A stretch of DNA of 64,000 nt, from positions 1 through 64,000 of the forward strand of contig CAXIWF010000569.1 of the NCBI GenBank assembly GCA_964036045.1, given 5' to 3'. The translations under genes were made by a program, and so were the position numbers. The notes under the pieces are model-generated. The model saw only the letters and a list, made by a program, of their open reading frames with translations. It searched no databases and had not been told where the DNA came from. The stretch comes from Eutreptiella sp. 'Long Island Sound 2002'. Lineage: Eukaryota; Euglenozoa; Euglenophyceae; Eutreptiales; Eutreptiaceae. Shown here piece after piece: positions 39,009-49,840 of the stretch; position 1 is the stretch's first letter, and every line of letters starts with the position of its first letter.

Positions 39009-39401
39009 CTAGAGGGGGGCTGCTGCATGGTGGTCGTGGCGGCTGGAATGCGCTTGGGGTTCATCGCGGTACGCGCTACGACGCCTCGGCGGCGGGCTGT
39101 CGCGGCGATGGCCTGGGCTGCGGCGGCGGGACGGGGACCGGTCCGAGCGGCGGGGGCTGTACCTGCGCTGATATTTTGAGTCTGGTTCTCCGTCCGATCC
39201 CGACGTTGCCGTAAGGTCCACCTGATCGTCAGGGTCCCGTGGACGGCGCTGCTTCCCTCGGCTTCCCCGATGAGTCTTCCGGGGCGGATGGTCTCGGTCA
39301 GGGTCAGGCACCCAGGGCGTGAACGGTTGTTTCTTCGATTCGGCCCATGTCACTCGCCAGCCACGAGCCGTGTGCTGCCTGGTCAGTCGCATGCCTCGCT
39401 C
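39009..39401 (-). CDS. ORF1 arginine/serine-rich basic segment
   Basis: 130 codons in the ORF1 frame between TAG at 39,402-39,404 and TAG at 39,009-39,011. After a mixed basic-acidic stretch it becomes strongly RS-like (YSPRRSDRSPSRRRSPGHRR, about ORF1 residues 900-920), then histidine-rich. A basic disordered tail of this kind is typical of nucleic-acid binding or of splicing-factor-like proteins, and would suit the RNA-packaging role of LINE ORF1 proteins. No CCHC knuckle is seen in ORF1. Confidence 0.65.
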   Translation of the reverse strand, partial: ERGMRLTRQHTARGWRVTWAESKKQPFTPWVPDPDRDHPPRKTHRGSRGKQRRPRDPDDQVDLTATSGSDGEPDSKYQRRYSPRRSDRSPSRRRSPGHRRDSPPPRRRSAYRDEPQAHSSRHDHHAAAPL

Positions 39402-40265
39402 CTACTCTGCCGGTCGGATTCCGACGATTGTGAACTTGGATGTATGGTTCAATTGTTCTTCAGTAATGGAGGAAAGGCCTGCACCAAATTTATCCCGAAG
39501 GATACCACCGAGGAGTCCTGCATCAACTTCACCGGACGGCGGATCGTCGACTTCTTGCCAGCCGACCCACAGGGCTTTCGAGAAAACTTGCGGATCAAGT
39601 TTTTGGGGCGTATACCCCTTCTTTTTCGCTGCGCCCTGCGCCTGGTTGGCGGCTGCGACTTCTGCTGGGGAGGTGGCTGGGCTGTCAGAAACCCGTTGGA
39701 CTGCAGGGGGGTTGGAGAGGAAGGAGCGCAGGACTTCCGCGATGCCGGGCAGGCTGGGCGCGTGGCTGTGGACCCAGGCCCACTGCTCCCGAATCGGCGA
39801 CTGCGGGAGGGTGTTGACTTTCGCGCCGTACTGGCGGAAGAGCTGGAGGTGGAGCGCGTGCGCAACCTCGTCCTCACAGCCCTTGGGGATCTCTGGGATC
39901 CACTCCAGCAGGGAGGTCAGGGCGGCATCAGCAGGCGACGGCAGAGACGGCGGCGGCTGGGCAGCTGCGCCCGGTGCCCGAAAGGCAGAGACCGCCCTCG
40001 GCTTAGGGATCGGGTCCGGGACAGCGAACGACAATTCGGGTGCACGCGCAGGGGTCTCCGGGACCGGCACGGCGCTTGGCGCGGCCATAGCCCTACGGAG
40101 GACGTCGGCCAACTCCTCGAGGTTGGGTGCCTGGGGCGAGGTGAGAACTGCTGCGGCGAGGATGACCGGCACGAGGACCAGGAACTGCTGAGAGCCGGGG
40201 GGAGGCAGCTCGAATGAAGCCGGAACGGTACTGCGCACGGCGTTGGCGAACGTTGGCGGCGTGGA
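39402..40265 (-). CDS. ORF1 middle segment
   Basis: 287 codons in exactly the same frame as the upstream segment, separated from it only by TAG at 40,266-40,268. It has a proline/alanine-rich part followed by a folded-looking stretch (SLLEWIPEIPKGCEDEVAHA, REQWAWVHSHAPSLPGIAEV, ALWVGWQEVDDPP). I recognise no named domain. It ends at TAG 39,402-39,404, after which the frame again continues. Confidence 0.65.
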   Translation of the reverse strand, partial: STPPTFANAVRSTVPASFELPPPGSQQFLVLVPVILAAAVLTSPQAPNLEELADVLRRAMAAPSAVPVPETPARAPELSFAVPDPIPKPRAVSAFRAPGAAAQPPPSLPSPADAALTSLLEWIPEIPKGCEDEVAHALHLQLFRQYGAKVNTLPQSPIREQWAWVHSHAPSLPGIAEVLRSFLSNPPAVQRVSDSPATSPAEVAAANQAQGAAKKKGYTPQKLDPQVFSKALWVGWQEVDDPPSGEVDAGLLGGILRDKFGAGLSSITEEQLNHTSKFTIVGIRPAE

Positions 40266-41864
40266 CTAGAGGCCGTGGAGTCTGGTGGCGATGGACAGGA
40301 GGGGGGGAACCGACCTGATGAAGTTGTTGAGCCTAACGGCTTCGGCCTGCCGCTGTGCCGTGGCGCAACGCTGGGCCTGCTGCTGGGCATTATCTCGTTC
40401 GGTGCGCACCGTGTCCAGATCCCGCGTGAGGGACTCCAGGTCGCCCCGTGCCACGGCCAGCTCCCGCCGTTGGGCCTCATACTCGTCATGCAATTGAGCG
40501 TAGTCGGTGGAGTAGGCCGTGACATCCAGGTCCGGGACGAAAGGCTCCCCCATCTGGGAGGGACTGGGGGGGGCTGACCCGACGGCCGGGGCCGGTGACT
40601 CCGGAGGCGTGGGGTCCGCGGCAGCCGGTGGTACCTGGGAGGCAGGCTCTGGGAGATTGAAAGAAAGCCTTGTCTGTTCGGGCAACAGTGATGAAGGCGA
40701 TGGTTCGGACCCCGAAGGGGTGGGCTTGCCTTGGGCCTTGTACAGGGCTGACGCTGGGGTGAATGCCGCCGTGGCGAACAGAGTGCCGGCGGGGCTGGGC
40801 GCTGCTTGCCCTTTGGTGAGGTAAGGTGCGTGGCTGGGCGGTGTGAGCGGGGGCGGGTTGGCGGTGTCGGCGATGCCGGCCTGCAGCAGGGCGAAAGTGG
40901 GGGCTGTGGCCCAGGAGTGCTCGCCAGCCTGCTCGATCTGATGCAGCAGCTCCACGCTGCGGATCGGCAGGACCGAGCATTCGAGCAGCGGCCGCAGCTG
41001 TTCGGGGGTCCACATGCCCTTGTTGGCGAGGGCGGGGGGCGTGGGAACCGGGGCTGGCGTGTACTGCCCTGTGAGGCAGACGGAGGAGGCCCACGCCAGG
41101 AGTCCGAACTTTAGCGGGACGAGGTCTGCCGTCGGGATATGGGCTGCCTGCAGGACCGCATGCACGTCGTTGGGTAGCGCCCAAAAGGCCGCAACTACCT
41201 CTCGGGTGCGGAGGCGGTCCCATGACGGTCTGAGGTGGGGGGCAAGGAACTGGCTGATGGGTTTGTGGATCTTGTGGGAGACCTTCTGGCTTTGGATGTC
41301 TGGAGGGACGGTAGTGTCGACGGGTGGCGGCTGTTCGCGGGCTGTGTACAGGCCCTTGAAGACTTGGCTGCGGAGGCGTGACGCTGAGATTGGAGCATGG
41401 CTTGGGCTCCACCGCGTGACGAGTGCCGCTGCGAGGGCCTCAGGGTCCTTGGAGACATACTCCAGCAGTGGGCCTCCTTGTACCAGCGACAGGGGGACGT
41501 GTTCGATGACCTTCGTGTCAGACGGGCCTGCGGCGGCTGTTACGGTGGCTGTGAGCAGGAGCCCCCGCGGCGTCCACACCCCCGTCACAGCTGTAATAGC
41601 CTGAATGTCGCCGTTGGCAGCCGTCCATCGCAGGGCATCACACAAGTCAGCCAGGGCGGGGTCGGTGGCCTGGATAGCCGTATCCGCTGCTTCCAGTGCG
41701 TCATCCTTCAGCATGTCCAGCTCTCGCAGGAGACGGTCAGCATCTTCGGACTGGGCGATGTCCATCAGAAACATGGGGAACGGCCCCCGACGAATGGCGC
41801 CGCCTCGACCGGTGTCGGGGGCGGGAGAGGGGGTGTCCTGGGACGGTGTTGAGCGGTCTGACAT
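40266..41864 (-). CDS. ORF1 N-terminal segment with coiled coil
   Basis: 532 codons from an ATG at 41,862-41,864 (context CCTACCATGT) to a TAG at 40,266-40,268. The frame is open about 125 codons further upstream but without another ATG, so this is the likely start. The first half is moderately conserved-looking and leucine/alanine-rich; the middle is proline-rich and probably disordered. The last 75 residues form a coiled coil with heptad-like spacing (AQRRELAVARGDLESLTRDL onwards). Position and coiled coil match LINE ORF1 RNA-binding proteins, which multimerise through such segments. No RRM or zinc knuckle is obvious, so the assignment rests mainly on context. Confidence 0.75.
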   Translation of the reverse strand: MSDRSTPSQDTPSPAPDTGRGGAIRRGPFPMFLMDIAQSEDADRLLRELDMLKDDALEAADTAIQATDPALADLCDALRWTAANGDIQAITAVTGVWTPRGLLLTATVTAAAGPSDTKVIEHVPLSLVQGGPLLEYVSKDPEALAAALVTRWSPSHAPISASRLRSQVFKGLYTAREQPPPVDTTVPPDIQSQKVSHKIHKPISQFLAPHLRPSWDRLRTREVVAAFWALPNDVHAVLQAAHIPTADLVPLKFGLLAWASSVCLTGQYTPAPVPTPPALANKGMWTPEQLRPLLECSVLPIRSVELLHQIEQAGEHSWATAPTFALLQAGIADTANPPPLTPPSHAPYLTKGQAAPSPAGTLFATAAFTPASALYKAQGKPTPSGSEPSPSSLLPEQTRLSFNLPEPASQVPPAAADPTPPESPAPAVGSAPPSPSQMGEPFVPDLDVTAYSTDYAQLHDEYEAQRRELAVARGDLESLTRDLDTVRTERDNAQQQAQRCATAQRQAEAVRLNNFIRSVPPLLSIATRLHGL

Positions 41865-42562
41865 GGTAGGCTGTGGCGAGAAAAGAGCGGGTGGCCTGTG
41901 GCCGCAATATGTCGGGGGGGGGGAGCAGATCGAGGTGTCGGCAAACGGAGGTGCATTGACATCATAGGCAGCCCCAATCGGATGGGGCGCGCAGGAGAGA
42001 AACAAGGGGTACCACGAGCGTGGCCATAGTGTGACAAAACAAAGAGCATGGCGCGATGGCGCGGAGTAACATGGGGCCGCCTGGCGGACCGGGTCGGTGA
42101 GCGGGGGTCCCAGGACACACACGGCGGGGGTGCGAGGGGAGCACCGCGCTGGCGCGTGGTGCTGCAACCCTAGTGGCGCACGGGAGTGAGGGGCCCCACG
42201 TTGGGACGACGAATCGGACGACTGATGATACCCCTGCACAAGGCGTCACGCTTGAGCGGCGGATACGTCGAATGCAGTCCCCGTCGCGGCTCCCCGCGTA
42301 GCGGCCTGGAAGATTGCCACGGCGAGGTCGACGTCTTGCCAGAGCGAAACTTAGAACGACGTGCCCACTGTGAGCAGGAAACGGCTTGCAAGGGGGAGGG
42401 ACGCACTTGAGGTGCGGCACTCAGCCCTTGGAGACACGGGATGAAGAGGGAGAGAGAGAGTGCACCATACGGGTGGAGTTGAGCGGAGAGGGGGCCACGA
42501 TGGCAGAGCTGAGTCACGTGGTGGCACGACTATCACGACGATTCACGACTGGTGTCGAGCGT

Positions 42563-42597
42563 GGCAGTGCGTGTAGGCAATCCGTCCTACAGCTACC
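42563..42597 (-). other. Conserved stem-loop in element 1 5' end
   Basis: On the element strand GGTAG and CTGCC pair outside TGTAGG and CCTACA, with an 8-nt loop ACGGATTG. In element 2 the inner stem is TGTGGG/CCCACA: one base changed on each side and pairing kept. This is direct covariation evidence for a structure in RNA or single-stranded DNA. Confidence 0.7.
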
Positions 42598-42615
42598 ATC
42601 CTGAGGGTTTTTAGA

Positions 42616-42633
42616 CTGGTGCCAGGTCACCAG
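42616..42633 (-). other. Terminal 5' hairpin of element 1
   Basis: The first 18 nt, CTGGTGACCTGGCACCAG, form a perfect 6-bp stem (CTGGTG/CACCAG) with a 6-nt loop. Element 2 begins with the identical 18 nt at 58,070, so this is the true 5' terminus and not chance satellite sequence. It also resembles the satellite strand opposite to the element coding strand. Confidence 0.75.
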
Positions 42634-42639
42634 GGCATT
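42634..42639. repeat. Target-site duplication of element 1, 5' side
   Basis: GGCATT directly abuts the 5' end of the element and repeats the bases at 33,152-33,157 that abut the tail. It is part of a GCATTGG variant unit. Confidence 0.7.
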
Positions 42640-43446
42640 GGTACATGGCACTGGTACATGGCACTGGTACATGGCACTGGTACATGGCATTGGTACATGG
42701 CACTGGTACATGGCACTGGTACATAGCACTGGTACATGGCACTGGTACATGGCACTGGTACATGGCACTGGTACATGGCACTGGTACATGGCACTGGTGC
42801 ATGGCACTGGTACATGGCACTGGTACATGGCACTGGTACATGGCACTGGTACATGGCACTGGTACATGGCACTGGTACATGGCACTGGTACATGGCACTG
42901 GTACATAGCACTGGTACATGGCACTGGTACATGGCACTGGTACATGGCACTGGTACATGGCACTGGTACATGGCACTGGTACATGGCACTGGTACATGGC
43001 ACTGGTACATGGCACTGGTACATGGCATTGGTACATGGCACTGGTACATGGCACTGGTACATGGCACTGGTACATGGCACTGGTACATGGCACTGGTACA
43101 TGGCACTGGTACATAGCACTGGTACATAGCACTGGTACATGGCACTGGTACATAGCACTGGTACATAGCACTGGTACATGGCACTGGTACATAGCACTGG
43201 TACATGGCACTGGTACATGGCACTGGTACATGGCACTGGTACATGGCACTGGTACATGGCACTGGTACATGGCACTGGTACATGGCACTGGTACATGGCA
43301 CTGGTACATGGCACTGGTACATGGCATTGGTACATGGCACTGGTACATGGCACTGGTACATAGCACTGGTACATGGCACTGGTACATGGCACTGGTACAT
43401 GGCACTGGTACATGGCACTGGTACATGGCACTGGTACATGGCACTT
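42634..43446 (+). repeat. 13-bp satellite, block E between element 1 and the inversion
   Basis: About 62 units in the original orientation, with scattered TAGC units, one GGTGCATGG unit near 42,797 and a few GCATTGG units. TAGC units cluster at 43,114-43,198. It continues the left-hand array interrupted by element 1. Confidence 0.95.
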
Positions 43447-43462
43447 GTACCAGTGCTATGTA
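43440..43462. other. Satellite orientation switch (inversion breakpoint)
   Basis: Left of this point the plus strand reads ACATGGCACTGGT; right of it, ACCAGTGCCATGT. The joint reads GGCACTTGTACCAGTGC, a short imperfect palindrome with GCACT/AGTGC arms. The pattern of variant units is not mirrored: the left side is canonical for several units, while the right side begins at once with TGCTATG, CCAATGCC and TACAAGTGCC units. A simple fold-back copy therefore does not explain it. Confidence 0.85.
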
Positions 43463-46400
43463 CCAATGCCATGTACCAGTGCCATGTACAAGTGCCATGT
43501 ACCAGTGCCATGTACCAGTGCTATGTACCAGTGCCATGTACCAGTGCCATGTACCAGTGCCATGTAGCAGTGCCATGTACCAGTGCCATGTACCAGTGCC
43601 ATGTACCAGTGCCATGTACCAGTGCCATGTACCAGTGCCATGTACCAGTGCCACGTACCAATGCCATGTACCAGTGCCATGTACCAGTGCCATGTACGAG
43701 TGCCATGTACCAGTGCTATGTACCAATGCCATGTACCAGTGCCATGTACCAGTGCCATGTACCAGTGCCATGTACCAGTGCTATGTACCAGTGCCATGTA
43801 CCAGTGCCATGTACCAGTGCCATGTACCAGTGCCACGTACCAATGCCATGTACCAGTGCCATGTACCAGTGCCATGTACCAGTGCCATGTACCAGTGCCA
43901 TGTACCAGTGCCATGTACCAGTGCCATGTACCAGTGCCATGTACCAGTGCCATGTACCAGTGCCATGTACCAGTGCCATGTACCAGTGCCATGTACCAGT
44001 GCCATGTACCAGTGCTATGTACCAGTGCCATGTACCAGTGCCATGTACCAGTGCCATGTACCAGTGCCATGTACCAGTGCTATGTACCAGTGCCATGTAC
44101 CAGTGCCATGTACCAGTGCCATGTACCAGTGCCATGTACCAGTGCTATGTACCAGTGCCATGTACCAGTGCCATGTACCAGTGCCATGTACCAATGCCAT
44201 GTACCAGTGCCATGTACCAGTGCCATGTAGCAGTGCCATGTACCAGTGCTATGTACCAGTGCCATGTACCAGTGCCATGTACGAGTGCCATGTACCAGTG
44301 CCATGTACCAGTGCCACGTACCAATGCCATGTACCAGTGCCATGTACCAGTGCCATGTACCAGTGCCATGTACCAGTGCCATGTACCAGTGCCATGTACC
44401 AGTGCCATGTACCAGTGCCATGTACCAATGCCATGTACCAGTGCCATGTACCAGTGCCATGTACCAGTGCCATGTACCAGTGCCATGTACCAGTGCCATG
44501 TAGCAGTGCCATGTACCAGTGCCATGTACCAGTGCCATGTACCAGTGCCATGTACCAGTGCCATGTACCAGTGCCATGTACCAATGCCATGTACCAGTGC
44601 CATGTACCAGTGCCATGTACCAGTGCCATGTACCAATGCCATGTACCAGTGCCATGTACCAGTGCCATGTACCAGTGCCATGTACCAGTGCCATGTACCA
44701 GTGCCATGTACCAGTGCCATGTACCAGTGCCATGTACCAATGCCATGTACCAGTGCCATGTACCAGTGCCATGTACCAGTGCCATGTACCAGTGCTATGT
44801 ACCAGTGCCATGTACCAGTGCCATGTACCAGTGCCATGTACCAGTGCCATGTACCAGTGCCATGTACCAGTGCCATGTACCAGTGCTATGTACCAGTGCC
44901 ATGTACCAGTGCCATGTACCACTGCCATGTACCAGTGCCATGTACCAGTGCCATGTACCAGTGCCATGTACCAGTGCCATGTACCAGTACCATGTACGAG
45001 TGCTATGTACCAGTGCCATGTACCAGTGCCATGTACCAGTGCCATGTACCAGTGCCATGTCCCAGTGCCATGTACCAGTGCCATGTACCAGTGCCATGTA
45101 CCAGTGCCATGTACCAGTGCTATGTACCAGTGCCATGTACCAGTGCTATGTACCAGTGCCATGTACCAGTGCCATGTACCAGTGCCATGTACCAATGCCA
45201 TGTACCAGTGCCATGTACCAGTGCCATGTACCAGTGCATGTACCAGTGCCATGTACCAGTGCCATGTACCAGTGCCATGTACCAGTGCCATGTACCAGTG
45301 CCATGTACCAGTGCCATGTACCAGTGCTATGTACCAGTGCCATGTACCAGTGCCATGTACCAGTGCCATGTACCAGTGCCATGTACCAGTGCCATGTACC
45401 AGTGCCATGTACCAGTGCCATGTACCAGTGCCATGTACCAGTGCCATGTACCAGTGCCATGTACCAGTGCCATGTACCAGTGCTATGTACCAGTGCCATG
45501 TACCAGTGCCATGTACCAGTGCCATGTACCAATGCCATGTACCAGTGCCATGTACCAGTGCCATGTACCAGTGCCATGTACCAATGCCATGTACCAGTGC
45601 CACGTACCAGTGCCATGTACCAGTGCCATGTACCAGTGCCATGTACCAGTGCCATGTACCAGTGCCATGTACCAGTGCCATGTACCAGTGCCATGTACCA
45701 GTGCCATGTACCAGTGCCATGTACCAGTGCCATGTACCAGTGCCATGTACCAGTGCCATGTACCAGTGCCATGTACCAGTGCTATGTACCAGTGCCATGT
45801 ACCAGTGCCATGTACCAGTGCTATGTACCAGTGCCATGTACCAGTGCCATGTACCAGTGCTATGTACCAATGCCATGTACCAGTGCCATGTACCAGTGCC
45901 ATGTACCAGTGCTATGTACCAGTGCCATGTACCAGTGCCATGTACCACTGCTATGTACCAGTGCCATGTACTAGTGCCATGTACCAGTGCCATGTACCAG
46001 TGCCATGTACCAGTGCCATGTACCAGTGCTATGTACCAGTGCCATGTACCAGTGCCATGTACCAGTGCCATGTACCAGTGCTATGTACCAGTGCCATGTA
46101 CCAGTGCCATGTACCAGTGCCATGTACCAGTGCCATGTACCAGTGCCATGTACCAGTGCCATGTACCAGTGCTATGTACCAGTGCCATGTACCAGTGCCA
46201 TGTACCAGTGCCATGTACCAGTGCCATGTACCAGTGTCATGTACCAGTGCCATGTACCAGTGCCATGTACCAGTACCATGTACGAGTGCTATGTACCAGT
46301 GCCATGTACCAGTGCCATGTACCAGTGCCATGTACCAGTGCCATGTCCCAGTGCCATGTACCAGTGCCATGTACCAGTGCCATGTACCAGTGCCATGTAC

Positions 46401-49159
46401 CAGTGCTATGTACCAGTGCCATGTACCAGTGCTATGTACCAGTGCCATGTACCAGTGCCATGTACCAGTGCCATGTACCAATGCCATGTACCAGTGCCAT
46501 GTACCAGTGCCATGTACCAGTGCCATGTACCAGTGCCATGTACCAGTGCCATGTACCAGTGCCATGTACCAGTGCCATGTACCAGTGCCATGTACCAGTG
46601 CCATGTACCAGTGCCATGTACCAGTGCCATGTAGCAGTGCCATGTACCAGTGCCATGTACCAGTGCCATGTACCAGTGCCATGTACCAGTGCCATGTACC
46701 AGTGCCATGTACCCGTGCCATGTACCAGTGCCATGTTCCAGTGCCATGTACCAGTGCCATGTACCAGTGCTATGTACCAGTGCCATGTACCAGTGCCATG
46801 TACCAATGCCATGTACCAGTGCCATGTACCAGTGCCATGTACCAGTGCCATGTACCAGTGCCATGTAGCAGTGCCATGTACCAATGCCATGTACCAGTGC
46901 CACGTACCAGTGCCATGTACCAGTGCCATGTACCAGTGCCATGTACCAGTGCTATGTACCAGTGCCATGTACCAGTGCCATGTACCAGTGCCATGTACCA
47001 GTGCCATGTACCAGTGCCATGTACCAGTGCCATGTACCAGTGCCATGTACCAGTGCCATGTACCAGTGCTATGTACCAGTGCCATGTACCAGTGCCATGT
47101 ACCAGTGCCATGTACCAGTGCCATGTACCAGTGCCATGTACCAGTGCCATGTACCAGTGCCATGTACCAGTGCTATGTACCAGTGCCATGTACCAGTGCC
47201 ATGTACCAGTGCCATGTACCAGTGCCACGTACCAGTGCCATGTACCAGTGCTATGTACCAGTGCCATGTACCAGTGCCATGTACCAGTGCCATGTACCAG
47301 TGCCATGTACCAGTGCCATGTACCAGTGCCATGTACCAGTGCCATGTACCAGTACCATGTACCAGTGCCATGTACCAGTGCCATGTACCAGTGCCATGTA
47401 CCAGTGCCATGTACCAGTGCCATGTCCCAGTGCCATGTACCAGTGCCATGTACCAGTGCCATGTACCAGTGCCATGTACCAGTGCTATGTACCAGTGCCA
47501 TGTACCAGTGCTATGTACCAGTGCCATGTACCAGTGCCATGTACCAGTGCCATGTACCAATGCCATGTACCAGTGCCATGTACCAGTGCCATGTACCAGT
47601 GCCATGTACCAGTGCCATGTACCAGTGCCATGTACCAGTGCCATGTACCAGTGCCATGTACCAGTGCCATGTACCAGTGCCATGTACCAGTGCCATGTAC
47701 CAGTGCCATGTACCAGTGCCATGTACCAGTGCCATGTACCAGTGCCATGTACCAGTGCCATGTACCAGTGCCATGTACCAGTGCCATGTACCAGTGCCAT
47801 GTACCAGTGCCATGTACCAGTGCCATGTACCAGTGCCATGTACCAGTGCTATGTACCAGTGCCATGTACCAGTGCCATGTACCAATGCCATGTACCAGTG
47901 CCATGTACCAGTGCCATGTACCAGTGCCATGTACCAGTGCCATGTACCAGTGCCATGTACCAATGCCATGCACCAGTGCCACGTACCAGTGCCATGTACC
48001 AGTGCCATGTACCAGTGCCATGTACCAGTGCCATGTACCAGTGCCATGTACCAGTGCCATGTACCAGTGCCATGTACCAGTGCCATGTACCAGTGCCATG
48101 TACCAGTGCCATGTACCAGTGCCATGTACCAGTGCCATGTACCAGTGCCATGTACCAGTGCCATGTACCAGTGCCATGTACCAGTGCCATGTACCAGTGC
48201 CATGTACCAGTGCCATGTACCAGTGCCATGTACCAGTGCCATGTACCAGTGCCATGTACCAGTGCCATGTACCAGTGCCATGTACCAGTGCCATGTACCA
48301 GTGCCATGTACCAGTGCTATGTACCAGTGCCATGTACCAGTGCCATGTACCAATGCCATGTACCAGTGCCATGTACCAGTGCCATGTACCAGTGCCATGT
48401 ACCAGTGCCATGTACCACTGCCATGTACCAATGCCATGTACCAGTGCCATGTACCAGTGCCATGTACCAGTGCCATGTACCAGTGCCATGTACCAGTGCC
48501 ATGTACCAGTGCCATGTACCAGTGCCATGTACCAGTGCCATGTACCAGTGCCATGTACCAGTGCCATGTACCAGTGCCATGTACCAGTGCTATGTACCAG
48601 TGCCATGTACCAGTGCCATGTACCAGTGCCATGTACCAGTGCCATGTACCAGTGCCATGTACCAGTGCCATGTACCAGTGCCATGTACCAGTGCTATGTA
48701 CCAGTGCCATGTACCAGTGCCATGTACCAGTGCCATGTACCAGTGCCACGTACCAGTGCCATGTACCAGTGCCATGTACTAGTGCTATGTACCAGTGCCA
48801 TGTACCAGTGCCATGTACCAGTGCCATGTACCAGTGCCATGTACCAGTGCCATGTACCAGTGCCATGTACCACTGCTATGTACCAGTGCCATGTACCAGT
48901 GCCATGTACCAGTGCCATGTACCAGTGCCATGTACCAGTGCCATGTACGAGTGCCATGTACCAGTGCCATGTACAAGTGCTATGTACCAGTGCCATGTAC
49001 CAGTGCCTGTACCAGTGCCATGTACGAGTGCCATGTACCAGTGCCATGTACCAGTGCCATGTACCAGTGCCATGTACCAGTGCTATGTACCAGTGCCATG
49101 TACCAGTGCTATGTACCAGTGCCATGTACCAGTGCCATGTACCAGTGCCATGTACCAGT

Positions 49160-49840
49160 GCCATGTACTAGTGCCATGTACCAGTGCTATGTACCAGTGC
49201 TATGTACCAGTGCCATGTACCAGTGCCATGTACCAGTGCCATGTACCAGTGCCATGTACCAGCGCCATGTACCAGTGCCATGTACCAGTGCCATGTACCA
49301 GTGCCATGTACCAGTGCCATGTACCAGTGCCATGTACCAGTGCCATGTACCAGTGCCATGTACCAGTGCCATGTACCAGTGCTATGTACCAGTGCCATGT
49401 ACCAGTGCCATGTACCAGTGCCATGTACCAGTGCCATGTACCAGTGCCATGTACGAGTGCCATGTACCAGTGCCATGTACCAGTGCTATGTACCAGTGCC
49501 ATGTACCAGTGCCATGTACCAGTGCCATGTACCAGTGCCATGTACCAGTGCCATGTACCAGTGCCATGTACCAGTGCCATGTACCAGTGCTATGTACCAG
49601 TGCCATGTACCAGTGCTATGTACCAGTGCCATGTACCAGTGCTATGTACCAGTGCCATGTACCAGTGCCATGTACCAGTGCCATGTACCAGTGCCATGTA
49701 CCAGTGCTATGTACCAGTGCCATGTACCAGTGCCATGTACCAGTGCCATGTACCAGTGCCATGTACCAGTGCCATGTACCAGTGCTATGTACCAGTGCCA
49801 TGTACCAGTGCCATGTACTAGTGCCATGTACCAGTGCCAT
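49160..49840 (-). repeat. Higher-order satellite unit in block F, copy 1
   Basis: Begins at an ACTAGT unit (about 49,167), followed by two TGCTATG units and a CAGCGCC unit near 49,261. The same order appears about 2.6 kb downstream starting at 51,770, so the inverted arm also has kilobase-scale higher-order structure. Confidence 0.6.

Larger units (their letters stand above)
33158..42633 (-). mobile_element. Element 1: full-length non-LTR (LINE-type) retrotransposon
   Basis: A 9,476-bp insertion in the satellite, transcribed on the minus strand. Read 5' to 3' it has a structured 5' region of about 770 nt, ORF1, ORF2 (apurinic-type endonuclease, reverse transcriptase, RNase H-like region, CCHC knuckle, further C-terminal part), a non-coding 3' block and a (TCC)7 tail. 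There are no long terminal repeats and no poly(A) tail. The domain order is that of the I/Tad/R1 group of LINEs, but I cannot assign a clade from motifs alone. The insertion is flanked by a 6-8 bp satellite duplication. Its 5' and 3' ends match element 2 at 58,070-59,775. The coding frames are interrupted by TAG and TAA codons and have one frame-switch pair near the 3' end, so it may be a decayed copy or a host with reassigned stop codons. Confidence 0.93.
41865..42633 (-). promoter_or_regulatory. 5' untranslated region and presumed internal promoter of element 1
   Basis: 769 nt between the 5' end and the ORF1 ATG. The first ~100 nt (42,532-42,633) are shared with element 2. The rest is unique and includes a pyrimidine-rich run on the element strand around 42,440-42,465 (CTCTCTCTCTC). 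LINEs carry internal promoters near the 5' end, and conservation of only this segment in the non-autonomous partner fits that role. No upstream promoter could be supplied by the satellite in any specific way that I can see. Confidence 0.6.

Noticed and set aside
39270-40217. 315-codon plus-strand frame opposite ORF1
   Set aside because: Antisense shadow; begins and ends with no relation to element structure and shows no domain.
42532-42633. HDV-like or hammerhead ribozyme at the 5' end
   Set aside because: I looked for hammerhead core motifs and a nested double-pseudoknot layout and could not fit either; only simple stems are supported.
33158-42633. LTR retrotransposon or endogenous virus
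   Set aside because: No long terminal repeats, no protease, integrase or envelope-like region; the RT motifs, apurinic-type endonuclease and microsatellite tail are those of non-LTR elements.
43400-43500. Fold-back sequencing artefact as the cause of the orientation switch
   Set aside because: Variant units on the two sides are not mirror images, and an unrelated element 2 lies on the far side. It remains worth checking with spanning reads.
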